Source: Streptomyces griseosporeus (lineage in GTDB: Bacteria > Actinomycetota > Actinomycetes > Streptomycetales > Streptomycetaceae). From it: 64,000 nt of DNA. The stretch spans positions 1 through 64,000 of the forward strand of contig NZ_BNBR01000010.1 in the NCBI RefSeq assembly GCF_014656055.1, given 5' to 3'. Of this stretch, positions 8,373-15,923 are shown piece by piece. The position numbers and the translations under genes are program-made. The notes beneath the pieces are model-generated. The model worked only from the letters and a program-made list of their open reading frames with translations. It was not told the origin of the DNA and made no database searches. Each line of letters begins with the position of its first letter. The stretch's first letter is position 1.

Positions 8373-8529
8373 GGTGGCTCTCCCAGGCAGACGGCCGGCC
8401 GTGCGGCGCGCTCGACAGCAGGAACAGGTCCCCTCCGGTGGCTCCCTCCCCTGCTCCACCGTCGCACCGGGGGCGGCCGGCCACCCCGCGCGGAGGGCCG
8501 TTCGGGTGGGAGAGGCCCCGGCCGGGCCC

Positions 8530-8700
8530 GGAGAGATCTTCACGACCCGCGGTCATCTGGAGGTCGACAGCGAGTCCGACGGGGGCCGCGCGCTGCCGGC
8601 CCGCTACGGCAACGACGCCTGGGGCGAGATGCGTACCCGCCGGCGCTTCACCGTCGAGGACGACGGCCGTATCTCCCGCTTCGAGACGGGCCAGGCCTGA
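8530..8700 (+). pseudogene. C-terminal remnant of an NTF2-like (SnoaL-type) protein
   Basis: The frame ending at 8700 encodes about 56 residues (GHLEVDSESD then WGEMRTRRRFTVEDDGRISR and FETGQA) that read like the last strands of an NTF2-like/SnoaL fold. Upstream in the same frame there is only low-complexity Arg/Ala/Pro sequence and no convincing start, so the N-terminal half is missing. I consider it a decayed or truncated gene. It could instead be a short real gene from a GTG within 8500-8530, but I see no good ribosome site. The family likeness is from recognition of the pattern, not from a search. Confidence 0.4.
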
Positions 8701-8952
8701 CGCCGGTCCGTGGTGTCCGGCAGCCGTCCCGCCCCCCGGTGCGCACCTCGCGGTCCCTCGCGAGGTCCACCCCCACCCGGTACGGCGGGACGGCTGCCGC
8801 TTCCCCCCCTCGGTATGGCTTGCGGAATACCAGTGCTCCAAGTGTGAAGTTCTGGTGGAGGAGAGTTGAGCATAAGTCCTCTACCGGCCGCAATACCTCG
8901 GAAGTTCACATTCCGCTTGTGCAGATCGTGGCGGTTGTGGAAGGCGCCCTGA
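8701..8952. other. Intergenic stretch without a supported gene; lower-GC patch at its right end
   Basis: No convincing gene is present between the NTF2-like remnant and the dehydrogenase stop. From about 8815 to 8940 the base composition is visibly less GC-rich than the surroundings. It contains an ATG-started decapeptide frame (8815-8847), a GGAGGAG at 8857-8863 only 2 nt before a TTG, and a plus-strand frame that stays open from about 8844 into the antisense of the dehydrogenase. The two sides together give about 420 bases without a firm gene if the remnant is discounted too. Confidence 0.5.
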
Positions 8953-9732
8953 TCAGCCGCGCCCCACGTACGGCATCGTCGTCGCGAGCACCGTCGCGAA
9001 CTGCACGTTCGCCTCCAGCGGCAGCTCGGCCATGTGCCGCACCGTCCGCGCCACGTCGGCCACGTCCATCACCGGCTCCGGCGCGATCTCCCCGTTGGCC
9101 TGGAGCACGCCCTTCTGCATACGGGCCGTCATGTCGGTCGCCGCGTTGCCGATGTCGATCTGCCCGACGGCGATCCGGTACGGCCGCCCGTCCAGCGCCA
9201 GCGACTTGGTCAGCCCCGTCAGCGCGTGCTTGGTCGCGGTGTACGGCGCCGAGTGCGGGCGGGGCGTGTGGGCGGAGATGGAGCCGTTGTTGATGATCCG
9301 GCCGCCCTGCGGATCCTGCTCCTTCATCTGCCGGTAGGCCGCCTGCGCGCACAGGAACGCCCCGTTGAGGTTGGTGTCCACCACGTGCCGCCACGCGTCG
9401 AAGGACAGCTCCTCCACCGGCACCCCGCCCGGCCCGAACGTGCCCGCGTTGTTGAAGAGCAGGTCGACGCGGCCGAACCGCTCGACGGTCGCCGCGAAGA
9501 GCGCGGCCACGTCCTCGGGCCGCGCCACATCGGTGCGTACGACGAGACAGGTGCCCTCCGGCACCAGCGCCGCCGTCTCCTCCAGCGTCTCGGTACGGCG
9601 CCCGGCCAGGGCCACCGACCAGCCGGCGCGCAGCAGCTCCACGGCGACCGCGCGGCCGATGCCGGAGCCGGCGCCGGTCACCACCGCGATCCGGGAGCGC
9701 GGGGGGCGTTCGGGGTTTCGCTCGGTGTTCAT
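8953..9732 (-). CDS. Short-chain dehydrogenase/reductase
   Basis: A classical SDR of 259 residues. The cofactor motif TGxxxGxG is TGAGSGIG, the structural NNAG motif is NNAGTFG, and the catalytic set is Ser (NNGSISAHT) with YTATK (Tyr and Lys, YxxxK). An Arg-rich basic residue after the second strand (AGRRTE) suggests NADP(H). These enzymes oxidise or reduce alcohols and ketones; the substrate is unknown. ATG at 9732 is chosen over an in-frame upstream start because it places the Rossmann strand about 12 residues in. A TACGCT sits 8 nt before this ATG, so the transcript could be leaderless. Confidence 0.88.
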   Translation of the reverse strand: MNTERNPERPPRSRIAVVTGAGSGIGRAVAVELLRAGWSVALAGRRTETLEETAALVPEGTCLVVRTDVARPEDVAALFAATVERFGRVDLLFNNAGTFGPGGVPVEELSFDAWRHVVDTNLNGAFLCAQAAYRQMKEQDPQGGRIINNGSISAHTPRPHSAPYTATKHALTGLTKSLALDGRPYRIAVGQIDIGNAATDMTARMQKGVLQANGEIAPEPVMDVADVARTVRHMAELPLEANVQFATVLATTMPYVGRG

Positions 9733-9805
9733 GGCCTGGCAGCGTAGGCGAAGGTCCACAGTGTGAAACCCGGCATTCCGCCATCCGGGCACCCCCGGCG
9801 TCGGC

Positions 9806-10858
9806 TCAGAGGGAGAGCAGTGCCCCGGCGCCGTCCTCCTCCGGGCTCTCCGGGTTCTCCGGGTTCTCGCCCGGATAGCGCACCCCGACCCGCTCGCGGA
9901 TCGCGTCCAGCGTGCGCATCACCGCCAGCGTGCCGTCCAGCGGCACCAGCGGCGACTCCGTCTCCCCGGCCCGCAGCGCCCGCATGACCTCCCGCGCCTC
10001 GTGCCGGAACGTGCCGCGCGGCCCGTCGGCCGGGTCCGCCGTGAACTCCTCGGGGTCACGGCCGTCCCGGTGCAGCACGAACCGCTCCGGGTGGAAGAAC
10101 CCGTCCGGCACGTCGATCCGCCCGTGCGAGCCGGTCACCGACGCCGTCACCCCCGTACCGCCGACGATCGAGCAGTGCACCGACGCCAGCGCCCCGCTGT
10201 CGAACGACAGCAGCGCCCCCGTCTGCAGGTCGACGCCCTCCGGGGACAGCACGGCCCGCGCCGCCACGTCGGCCGGCTCGCCGAGCAGCAGCTGGGCGAA
10301 GGAGACCGGGTAGACCCCCAGGTCGAGCAGGGCGCCGCCGCCCTGGTGCGGGTCGCGCAGCCGGTGCGCGGGCGGGAACGGGCCGGCCAGGCCGAAGTCG
10401 GCCTGCACGGTGCGCACCTCGCCGATGGCCCCGTCGTCCACGAGCGCCTTCAGCCGCCGTACCAGCGGATGGCAGTACATCCACATGGCCTCCATCAGGA
10501 AGCTGCCGTGCTCGCGGGCGAGGGCGACCAGCTCCTCCGCCTGGCGGACGTTCAGCGTGAACGGCTTCTCGCACAGCACGTTGCGCCCGGCCTCCAGCAG
10601 CAGCCCGGCCGCCGCGCGGTGCGCCGCGTGCGGGGTGGCGACGTACACCACGTCGACGTCGTCGTCCGCCGCGAGGGAGGCCCAGTCGCCGTAGGCGCGC
10701 GGGATGCCGAAGCGGTCCGCGAACGTCTTCGCCGAGGCCTCGCTGCGCGACGCCACCGCCACGACCTCGGCGTCCGGCAGATCCACCAGATCCGCGGTGA
10801 ACGCGGCGGCGATCCCGCCCGTCGCCAGCACGCCCCACCGCACCGTGTCCGCCGTCAT
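9806..10858 (-). CDS. Gfo/Idh/MocA family oxidoreductase
   Basis: A 350-residue NAD(P)-dependent sugar or inositol dehydrogenase-like protein. The N-terminal Rossmann fold starts with RWGVLATGGIAAAF. The signature CEKPFTLN carries the conserved catalytic/cofactor Lys (EKP motif), and a DLGVYP segment with the GGGALLDLGVY pattern follows, as in family members acting on cyclic polyols or trans-dihydrodiols. The C-terminus is a Pro/Glu-rich extension of about 20 residues (PGENPENPESPEED). The ATG at 10858 has GGGTGGGGCGG upstream. It is divergent from the Bcr/CflA exporter gene, with an 85-bp gap that must hold both promoters. Confidence 0.88.
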   Translation of the reverse strand: MTADTVRWGVLATGGIAAAFTADLVDLPDAEVVAVASRSEASAKTFADRFGIPRAYGDWASLAADDDVDVVYVATPHAAHRAAAGLLLEAGRNVLCEKPFTLNVRQAEELVALAREHGSFLMEAMWMYCHPLVRRLKALVDDGAIGEVRTVQADFGLAGPFPPAHRLRDPHQGGGALLDLGVYPVSFAQLLLGEPADVAARAVLSPEGVDLQTGALLSFDSGALASVHCSIVGGTGVTASVTGSHGRIDVPDGFFHPERFVLHRDGRDPEEFTADPADGPRGTFRHEAREVMRALRAGETESPLVPLDGTLAVMRTLDAIRERVGVRYPGENPENPESPEEDGAGALLSL

Positions 10859-10943
10859 ACCCGCCCCACCCTCTGTTGCGTCTTCAAGCAGCCTGTACGA
10901 GCTGAGAGCATAGGGGCCGCATCTGTCGAAGAGGGAGGGCCGC

Positions 10944-12293
10944 ATGCCCGAGGGTGGGGCACACAGACCGCAGACGACGCGGAGGGGGCGGGCCGAGCCG
11001 GCGGCCGGGACGCGGCCGGCCGCCCCGGGACCGCACCGCCGAACCGGACTGCTCGTCACCCTCGTCCTCGGCGGACTGACCGCCACACCCCCGCTGGCGA
11101 TGGACATGTACCTGCCGTCGCTGCCGGAGGTGACCCGCACCCTGCAGGCCCCCGCCGCCACCGTCCAGCTCACCCTCACCGCCTGCCTTCTCGGCATGGC
11201 ACTCGGGCAGCTGGTCGTCGGACCCATGAGCGACCGCTGGGGCCGCCGCCGCCCGCTGCTGGCCGGCCTCGCCGTGTACGTCCTCGCCACCGCCCTGTGC
11301 GCCTTCGCCCCGACCGTCGGGACGCTGGTCGCCTTCCGGCTCGCGCAGGGCCTCGCCGGGGCGGCCGGGATCGTCATCGCCCGCGCGGTCGTCCGCGACC
11401 TGTACGACGGTGTGGCCATGGCCCGCTTCTTCTCCACCCTCATGCTCATCTCCGGCGTCGCCCCCGTCGTCGCCCCGCTCATCGGCGGGCAGATCCTGCG
11501 GGTGACGGACTGGCGGGGCGTCTTCGTCGTGCTCACCGTGGTGGGGGCGCTGCTCGGCACGCTGGTGTGGTTCCGGCTGCCGGAGACGCTGCCGCCCGCG
11601 GACCGGCACTCCGGCGGCGTCGGCGAGGCCCTGCACTCGATGCGCCGGCTCCTCACCGACCTGCCCTTCACCGGCTACCTCCTCGCGGGCGGCTTCGCCT
11701 TCGCCGCCCTGTTCGCCTACATCTCCGCCTCGCCCTTCGTCGTCCAGGAGATCTACGGCGCCTCCCCGCAGACCTTCAGCCTGCTCTTCGGGCTGAACTC
11801 CGTCGGACTGGTCGTCGTCGGCCAGATCAACGGCAAGGTCCTCGTCGGCCGGGTCCGCCTGGACCGGGTCCTCGGCGCGGGCCTCGCCGTGGTGATCCTC
11901 GCGGCGACGGCCCTGCTGCTCATGGCGACCGGCGCCTTCGGCGACGTGGGCCTCGCCCCCGTGGCCGCCGCCCTGTTCGTGCTGATGTCCGCGATGGGCG
12001 TCACGCTGCCCAACACCCAGTCCCTCGCGCTGCTGCGCACCCGGCACTCCGCGGGGTCGGCGTCCGCGCTGCTCGGCACGTCGTCCTTCCTCATCGGCGC
12101 GATCGCCTCCCCGCTCGTCGGCGTCGCCGGGGAGCACACGGCCGTGCCCATGGCCGTGGTCCAGCTGACGGCGGGGGTGGTGGCACTGGCCTGCTTCCTG
12201 GGCCTGTGCCGCCCCTGGCGGACGGGTACGGACGGCGGGGACCGGGGCGCCCCGGGCGCCGTCGGGGCCGAGAACGCGGGAGCGGGACACTGA
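10944..12293 (+). CDS. Bcr/CflA-type multidrug efflux MFS transporter
   Basis: A 449-residue major-facilitator drug:H+ antiporter with about 12 membrane segments. The Bcr/CflA signature PPLAMDMYLPSLP follows the first helix, and motif A is GPMSDRWGRRRPLL between helices 2 and 3. Members export bicyclomycin, chloramphenicol and similar compounds across the cytoplasmic membrane. A basic 35-residue N-terminal tail precedes the first helix; the ATG is supported by GGGAGGG 7 nt upstream. Its stop codon overlaps the probable start of the serine hydrolase, so the pair may be co-translated. Confidence 0.87.
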   Translation: MPEGGAHRPQTTRRGRAEPAAGTRPAAPGPHRRTGLLVTLVLGGLTATPPLAMDMYLPSLPEVTRTLQAPAATVQLTLTACLLGMALGQLVVGPMSDRWGRRRPLLAGLAVYVLATALCAFAPTVGTLVAFRLAQGLAGAAGIVIARAVVRDLYDGVAMARFFSTLMLISGVAPVVAPLIGGQILRVTDWRGVFVVLTVVGALLGTLVWFRLPETLPPADRHSGGVGEALHSMRRLLTDLPFTGYLLAGGFAFAALFAYISASPFVVQEIYGASPQTFSLLFGLNSVGLVVVGQINGKVLVGRVRLDRVLGAGLAVVILAATALLLMATGAFGDVGLAPVAAALFVLMSAMGVTLPNTQSLALLRTRHSAGSASALLGTSSFLIGAIASPLVGVAGEHTAVPMAVVQLTAGVVALACFLGLCRPWRTGTDGGDRGAPGAVGAENAGAGH

Positions 12294-13429
12294 GCGCGCC
12301 GAGACTGCGCCGGGACACCCCCGAGCGGGCCGGACTCGACCCCGACGAGCTGGGACACCTGGTGCGCGAGGTCCGCGACCTCACCACCGGGCCCCGCCCC
12401 TGGGCGGCGGGCGCCGTCGTCGTCGCCGGACGCGGCCCCGTCGTGGCGGTCCACGAGGCGGCGGGCCACGCCGTCCGGTACGCCGCCTACGACCCCGCCA
12501 CCGACACCGGCGTCGAACTCCCCCCGGCCGACCGGGTGCCCATGACCGTCGACACCCCCTTCGATCTGGCCTCCCTCACCAAGCTGTGCACCGCGGTCGC
12601 CGCCGTGCAGCAGATCGAGCGGGGCACGCTCGGCATCGACGCCCTGGTCGGCGCGTACCTGCCGGAGTTCCGCGGGGCCGCCGGCGCGGGCGTCACCGTA
12701 CGGCAGCTGCTCACCCACACCTCCGGGCTGCGGCCGGAGCTGCCCCTGTACGACTGCGCGGACGACGCGGAACGCCTGGCGCTCCTGCGCGCGGAGGCCC
12801 CGTCCGCACCCCCCGGCACCTACCTCTACTCCGACCTCAACCTGCTGCTCCTCCAGCACCTCCTGGAGCGCCTCACCGGCCGCCCCCTGGACGTGCTGGT
12901 CCACGACGGCATCACCCGCCCCCTCGGCATGACCGCCACCCGCTTCGGGCCGTGCCCCGGCGCGGCCGCCACCGAGGACCAGCGCAGGCCCTGGGCCAAG
13001 GCCGACCGGGGCATGCTGCGCGGCGAGGTGCACGACGAGAACGCCTGGGCGCTCGGCGGGGTCGCCGGGCACGCGGGCCTGTTCTCCACCGCGTGGGACC
13101 TGGCGGTGTTCTGCCGGACCCTGCTCGCGGGCGGCTCCTACGGCCCGGCCCGCATCCTCGGCCCCGACTTCGTGGAGCTGCTGCTCACCCCGCCGGGCCT
13201 GGGCTTCGCCGTGGACCAGCGCTGGTTCATGGGCGACCTGGCAGGCCGGGGCGCGGCGGGCCACACGGGCTTCACGGGCACGTCGCTGGTCCTGGACCCG
13301 GCGACGGACACCTTCCTCGTCCTGCTCGCCAACACGGTCCACCCACGCCGCCGCACCCCCGACAGCGGCCCCAGGGCAGCGGCGGCGACGCGACTGGCGC
13401 GGGCGGTGCGGGGGGTGGGTGCGGCCTGA
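12290..13429 (+). CDS. Serine hydrolase of the beta-lactamase/penicillin-binding (class C-like) family
   Basis: A roughly 379-residue serine hydrolase. The nucleophile motif SxxK is SLTK, the second motif YxN/S appears as YSDLN, and the third motif is HTG (GHTGFTG), the full set for class C beta-lactamases, DD-peptidases and esterases such as EstB. No signal peptide is seen, so it is probably cytoplasmic. The start is uncertain: no ATG or GTG precedes conserved sequence except a GTG at 12362, while a CTG at 12290 overlaps the MFS stop as CTGA with GGAGCGGGA upstream, and gives the DTPERAGLDP N-terminus typical of this family. I prefer the CTG. Confidence 0.8.
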   Translation: MSAPRLRRDTPERAGLDPDELGHLVREVRDLTTGPRPWAAGAVVVAGRGPVVAVHEAAGHAVRYAAYDPATDTGVELPPADRVPMTVDTPFDLASLTKLCTAVAAVQQIERGTLGIDALVGAYLPEFRGAAGAGVTVRQLLTHTSGLRPELPLYDCADDAERLALLRAEAPSAPPGTYLYSDLNLLLLQHLLERLTGRPLDVLVHDGITRPLGMTATRFGPCPGAAATEDQRRPWAKADRGMLRGEVHDENAWALGGVAGHAGLFSTAWDLAVFCRTLLAGGSYGPARILGPDFVELLLTPPGLGFAVDQRWFMGDLAGRGAAGHTGFTGTSLVLDPATDTFLVLLANTVHPRRRTPDSGPRAAAATRLARAVRGVGAA

Positions 13430-13465
13430 GGGACCCGGAGGGGACGGCCTGCGGGAGCGAGGCTG

Positions 13466-13524
13466 TGACCGGCTGATGAAACCAGGGTCTGACCGCCTGA
13501 TGAAACCAGGGTCGGACCGCCTGA
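13466..13524. repeat. 24-bp tandem repeat upstream of the rsm22-like gene
   Basis: Two nearly identical 24-nt units begin at 13466 and 13490 (one difference, GGC versus CGC in the ACCGSCTGATG part) and a third partial unit covers 13514-13524. Each full unit contains TGATGAAACCAGGGTC. The array ends 12 nt before the GTG of the next gene, so it lies in its promoter or leader. Confidence 0.85.
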
Positions 13525-13536
13525 GAGAATCGTCCG

Positions 13537-14529
13537 GTGAACGTCCCCGTGTCCTCCTCGCCCGCCGACACCCTGCGCACCGCGCTCTCCGGCCTGCTCG
13601 ACGGCCTGCCGCCCCGGCAGGCCGCGCAGGCCGTGGAGCGGCTGATCGGCCACTACCGGGGGGCCACCCCGACCGACGCGCCGATCCTGCGTGACCGGGC
13701 GGACGTCGCCGCGTACGCCGCCTACCGGATGCCGGCGACCTTCGAGGCGGTGCGCTCGGCGCTGGCGGCGCTCGCCGGCGCCGCGCCGGAGTGGACGCCC
13801 TCCGGGCACGTGGACGTGGGCGGCGGCACGGGCGCCGCGACCTGGGCGGTCACCGCGGTCTGGGACGGCACCCGGCCCACCACCGTCCTCGACTGGGCCG
13901 AGCCCGCGCTCGCCCTCGGCCGGGAGATCGCCGCGGCCAACCCGGCCCTGCGGGACGCCCGCTGGCAGCGCTCGCGCATCGGCACGGCGCTCACCCTGGC
14001 CCCCACGGACCTGGTGACCGTCTCCTACGTCCTCAACGAACTCACCGCCGCCGACCGGGCCGCCCTCGTCGACGCCGCCGCGACCGCCGCGCAGGCCGTC
14101 GTGATCGTCGAACCCGGCACCCCCGACGGCTACACCCGCGTCCTGGAGGCCCGCGACCGCCTGATCGCGGCCGGCTTCCAGGTGGCCGCCCCCTGCCCGC
14201 ACAGCGCGGCCTGCCCGATCGCCCCCGGCACGGACTGGTGCCACTTCTCGGCGCGCGTCAGCCGGTCCTCCCTGCACCGCCAGGTGAAGGGCGGCTCCCT
14301 GCCCTACGAGGACGAGAAGTTCGCCTACGTCGCCGCGACCCGCTTCCCGGCCACCCCGGCCCCGACCCGCATCATCCGCAAGCCCCAGATCCGCAAGGGC
14401 CAGGTCCTGTTGGACCTGTGCGAGCCGGCGGAACGGCTGGACCGGGTGACGGTGACGAAGCGGCACGGGGATCTGTACAAGGCGGCCCGGGACGCGGAGT
14501 GGGGGGACGGCTGGCCGGCGGCCGACTGA
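13537..14529 (+). CDS. Rsm22-family ribosomal small-subunit methyltransferase-like protein
   Basis: A 330-residue Rsm22/METTL17-type protein. The SAM-binding domain shows HVDVGGGTGAATWA (motif I) and the family motif SYVLNEL. The C-terminal half holds four cysteines in the pattern seen in Rsm22/METTL17 (CPHSAAC, then DWCHF and LLDLCEP), where an iron-sulfur cluster is bound. In mitochondria the protein assists small-subunit assembly; bacterial members are little studied. The GTG start at 13537 sits immediately after a 24-bp tandem repeat and has no clear ribosome site, which may mean a leaderless message. Confidence 0.83.
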   Translation: MNVPVSSSPADTLRTALSGLLDGLPPRQAAQAVERLIGHYRGATPTDAPILRDRADVAAYAAYRMPATFEAVRSALAALAGAAPEWTPSGHVDVGGGTGAATWAVTAVWDGTRPTTVLDWAEPALALGREIAAANPALRDARWQRSRIGTALTLAPTDLVTVSYVLNELTAADRAALVDAAATAAQAVVIVEPGTPDGYTRVLEARDRLIAAGFQVAAPCPHSAACPIAPGTDWCHFSARVSRSSLHRQVKGGSLPYEDEKFAYVAATRFPATPAPTRIIRKPQIRKGQVLLDLCEPAERLDRVTVTKRHGDLYKAARDAEWGDGWPAAD

Positions 14530-14628
14530 CCCGGTGCCGCCGTGGGCCTCTCGCCGCATCCCGCGTCCACGGCCCGCCCGGACCGCTACCGTCGCCCTGC
14601 ACACGACAGCGACGAGGGGCGGTGGGCG

Positions 14629-15048
14629 ATGGCGCCGGTGGGTGCGGCTCAGGTGTGGGTGTGGGTGACGGCGGTGGCGGCCGGGGTGGTGACGGTCGGG
14701 CTGGTCCTCGTCATGGTGCTGGTGGACATGGACACGGCCGGGCAGGTCGCCACCGTGACCGGCACCGTCCTCAGCGCGGCGGCGCTGCTGGTGTCGGTCC
14801 TCGCCCTGGCGGGCGGCGGCGGGAGCGGGCGGACCGTACGGGCCGGCCGGGACGGCATCGCCGTCGGCGGCCATGTGACGGGCTCGGCACTCGGCAGGGA
14901 CGCGAAGGTCTCCGGCGCGGCGACACCCCCCGCGGCCACCGCGCCCGCCCCGGACGCCGACGTCCGCTCGGCCCGGGGCGGCGTGGCCACGGGCGGCGAC
15001 GTCACGGACGGCGCGCTGGGGCCGGGCAGCCGGCGGGACATCACCTGA
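14629..15048 (+). CDS. Small membrane protein with glycine-rich GGDV-type repeats
   Basis: A 139-residue protein of unknown function. Two transmembrane segments (about residues 7-27 and 37-58) are followed by a hydrophilic tail that carries two copies of a degenerate motif: RDGIAVGGHVTGSALG and RGGVATGGDVTDGALG. Motifs of this kind (xAxGGxVxxSALG) recur in Streptomyces membrane and effector-associated proteins and are predicted to form beta turns or a small beta-solenoid. The ATG at 14629 is chosen because GAGGGGCGG precedes it and it opens just before the first helix; an ATG-less extension from GTG 14542 is implausible. Confidence 0.65.
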   Translation: MAPVGAAQVWVWVTAVAAGVVTVGLVLVMVLVDMDTAGQVATVTGTVLSAAALLVSVLALAGGGGSGRTVRAGRDGIAVGGHVTGSALGRDAKVSGAATPPAATAPAPDADVRSARGGVATGGDVTDGALGPGSRRDIT

Positions 15049-15082
15049 CGTCCTCGCGAGACGACGCGTCTTGTGGGGCTGG

Positions 15083-15088
15083 TATGTT
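15083..15088 (+). promoter_or_regulatory. -10 element TATGTT for a leaderless tetR transcript
   Basis: TATGTT ends 6 nt before the ATG at 15095, so transcription would begin at or beside the start codon. A TTGTGG about 5 nt further upstream is too close to be the -35. Confidence 0.5.
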
Positions 15089-15094
15089 CGGGAC

Positions 15095-15733
15095 ATGCCC
15101 GACCCGCAGCCCCGCAAGCAGGCCCCGGACGCCACTCGCCGCAGCCAGCGGTCCCGGCAGGCGATCTACGACGCCGCCCTCGCGCTCGTCGCCGAGGTGG
15201 GGTATCCGAAGACCACCGTCGAGGGCATCGCCGCCCGGGCCGGGGTCGGCAAGCAGACCATCTACCGGTGGTGGCCCTCCAAGGCGGACGTCCTGCTGGA
15301 GGCCTTCCTCGACCTCTCCGCGCAGGCCGCCGAGCAGGCCGGGGCGCAGCCCGGGGAGCCGTACGCCCTCCCCGACACCGGTGACCTCGCCGCCGATCTC
15401 AAGGGCGTGCTCCGCGCCACCGTCGACGAGCTGCTCGACCCCCGCTTCGAGACCCCCGCCCGCGCGCTCGCCGCCGAGGGACTGGTCAACGAGCAGGTCG
15501 GCCGGGAGTTCGTGGCCAAGCTCCTCGAACCGCAGCTCCAGCTCTACGTCGACCGGCTGCGCGCCGCGCAGGACGCCGGGCAGGTCCGCCCCGAGGTCGA
15601 TCCGCGCATCGCGCTGGAGCTGTTCGTCTCACCCCTCGCCCAGCGCTGGCTCCAGCACACCGGCCCGATCTCCTACGACTACACGGACACCCTCGTCGAC
15701 TACGCCCTGTACGGCCTCGCCCCGCGCGTCTAG
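15095..15733 (+). CDS. TetR family regulator
   Basis: A 212-residue TetR/AcrR-type repressor. The N-terminal helix-turn-helix is clear (VEGIAARAGVGKQTIYRWWPSK, in parts: VEGIAARAGVGK and QTIYRWWPSK) and the C-terminal ligand domain resembles the TetR_C family with a WLQHTGPISYDYTDTLV tail. The ATG at 15095 gives a short polar N-terminus and a leaderless promoter fits. The target is unknown: the gene upstream encodes the GGDV-repeat membrane protein and the one downstream the prim-pol-like protein, both on the same strand. The stop codon lies inside the left arm of a 21-bp inverted repeat. Confidence 0.85.
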   Translation: MPDPQPRKQAPDATRRSQRSRQAIYDAALALVAEVGYPKTTVEGIAARAGVGKQTIYRWWPSKADVLLEAFLDLSAQAAEQAGAQPGEPYALPDTGDLAADLKGVLRATVDELLDPRFETPARALAAEGLVNEQVGREFVAKLLEPQLQLYVDRLRAAQDAGQVRPEVDPRIALELFVSPLAQRWLQHTGPISYDYTDTLVDYALYGLAPRV

Positions 15734-15813
15734 GGGGTGCCTCGCCGATCAGGCCGGATCAGCGAGCGGTGCCAGACACCGGGAGCCCGGCATGATCGGC
15801 GAGGCACCCCCTA
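15731..15813. repeat. Perfect 21-bp inverted repeat with 41-bp spacer, overlapping the tetR stop
   Basis: The left arm (15731-15751) starts TAGGGGGTGCCTCGCCGA and the right arm (15793-15813) is its exact reverse complement. The first three bases are the TAG stop of tetR. The spacer contains GATCAGCGAG, a one-mismatch copy of the arm's inner part, and a CCGGG-AG-CCCGG stem, so alternative foldings exist. Directly after the right arm comes a degenerate copy of the arm's outer part. It may be a terminator, but its size and symmetry also suit a small palindromic mobile-type element. Confidence 0.85.
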
Positions 15814-15923
15814 GGGGGCGTCTCGTCCCACCTGCCCGGAATTGAGCACTCCGGACCCCCGATGGCCCGGAAGGTGCGACCATAGGGCATGCTGTTCCGC
15901 ACGACAGCGAGGCGAGGGGATAG

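Noticed and set aside
8866..8952. A TTG-started 28-codon peptide after GGAGGAG
   Set aside because: The ribosome site is only 2 nt from the TTG and the peptide has no recognisable features.
10001..12289. The upstream part of the long plus-strand frame ending in the serine hydrolase
   Set aside because: It runs antisense to the Gfo/Idh gene and through the MFS gene in another frame. Only the segment from about 12290 carries the serine hydrolase motifs.
13466..13524. CRISPR-like repeats
   Set aside because: The units are directly adjacent without spacers and there are no cas genes, so it is a simple tandem repeat. The same applies to 43060-43131.
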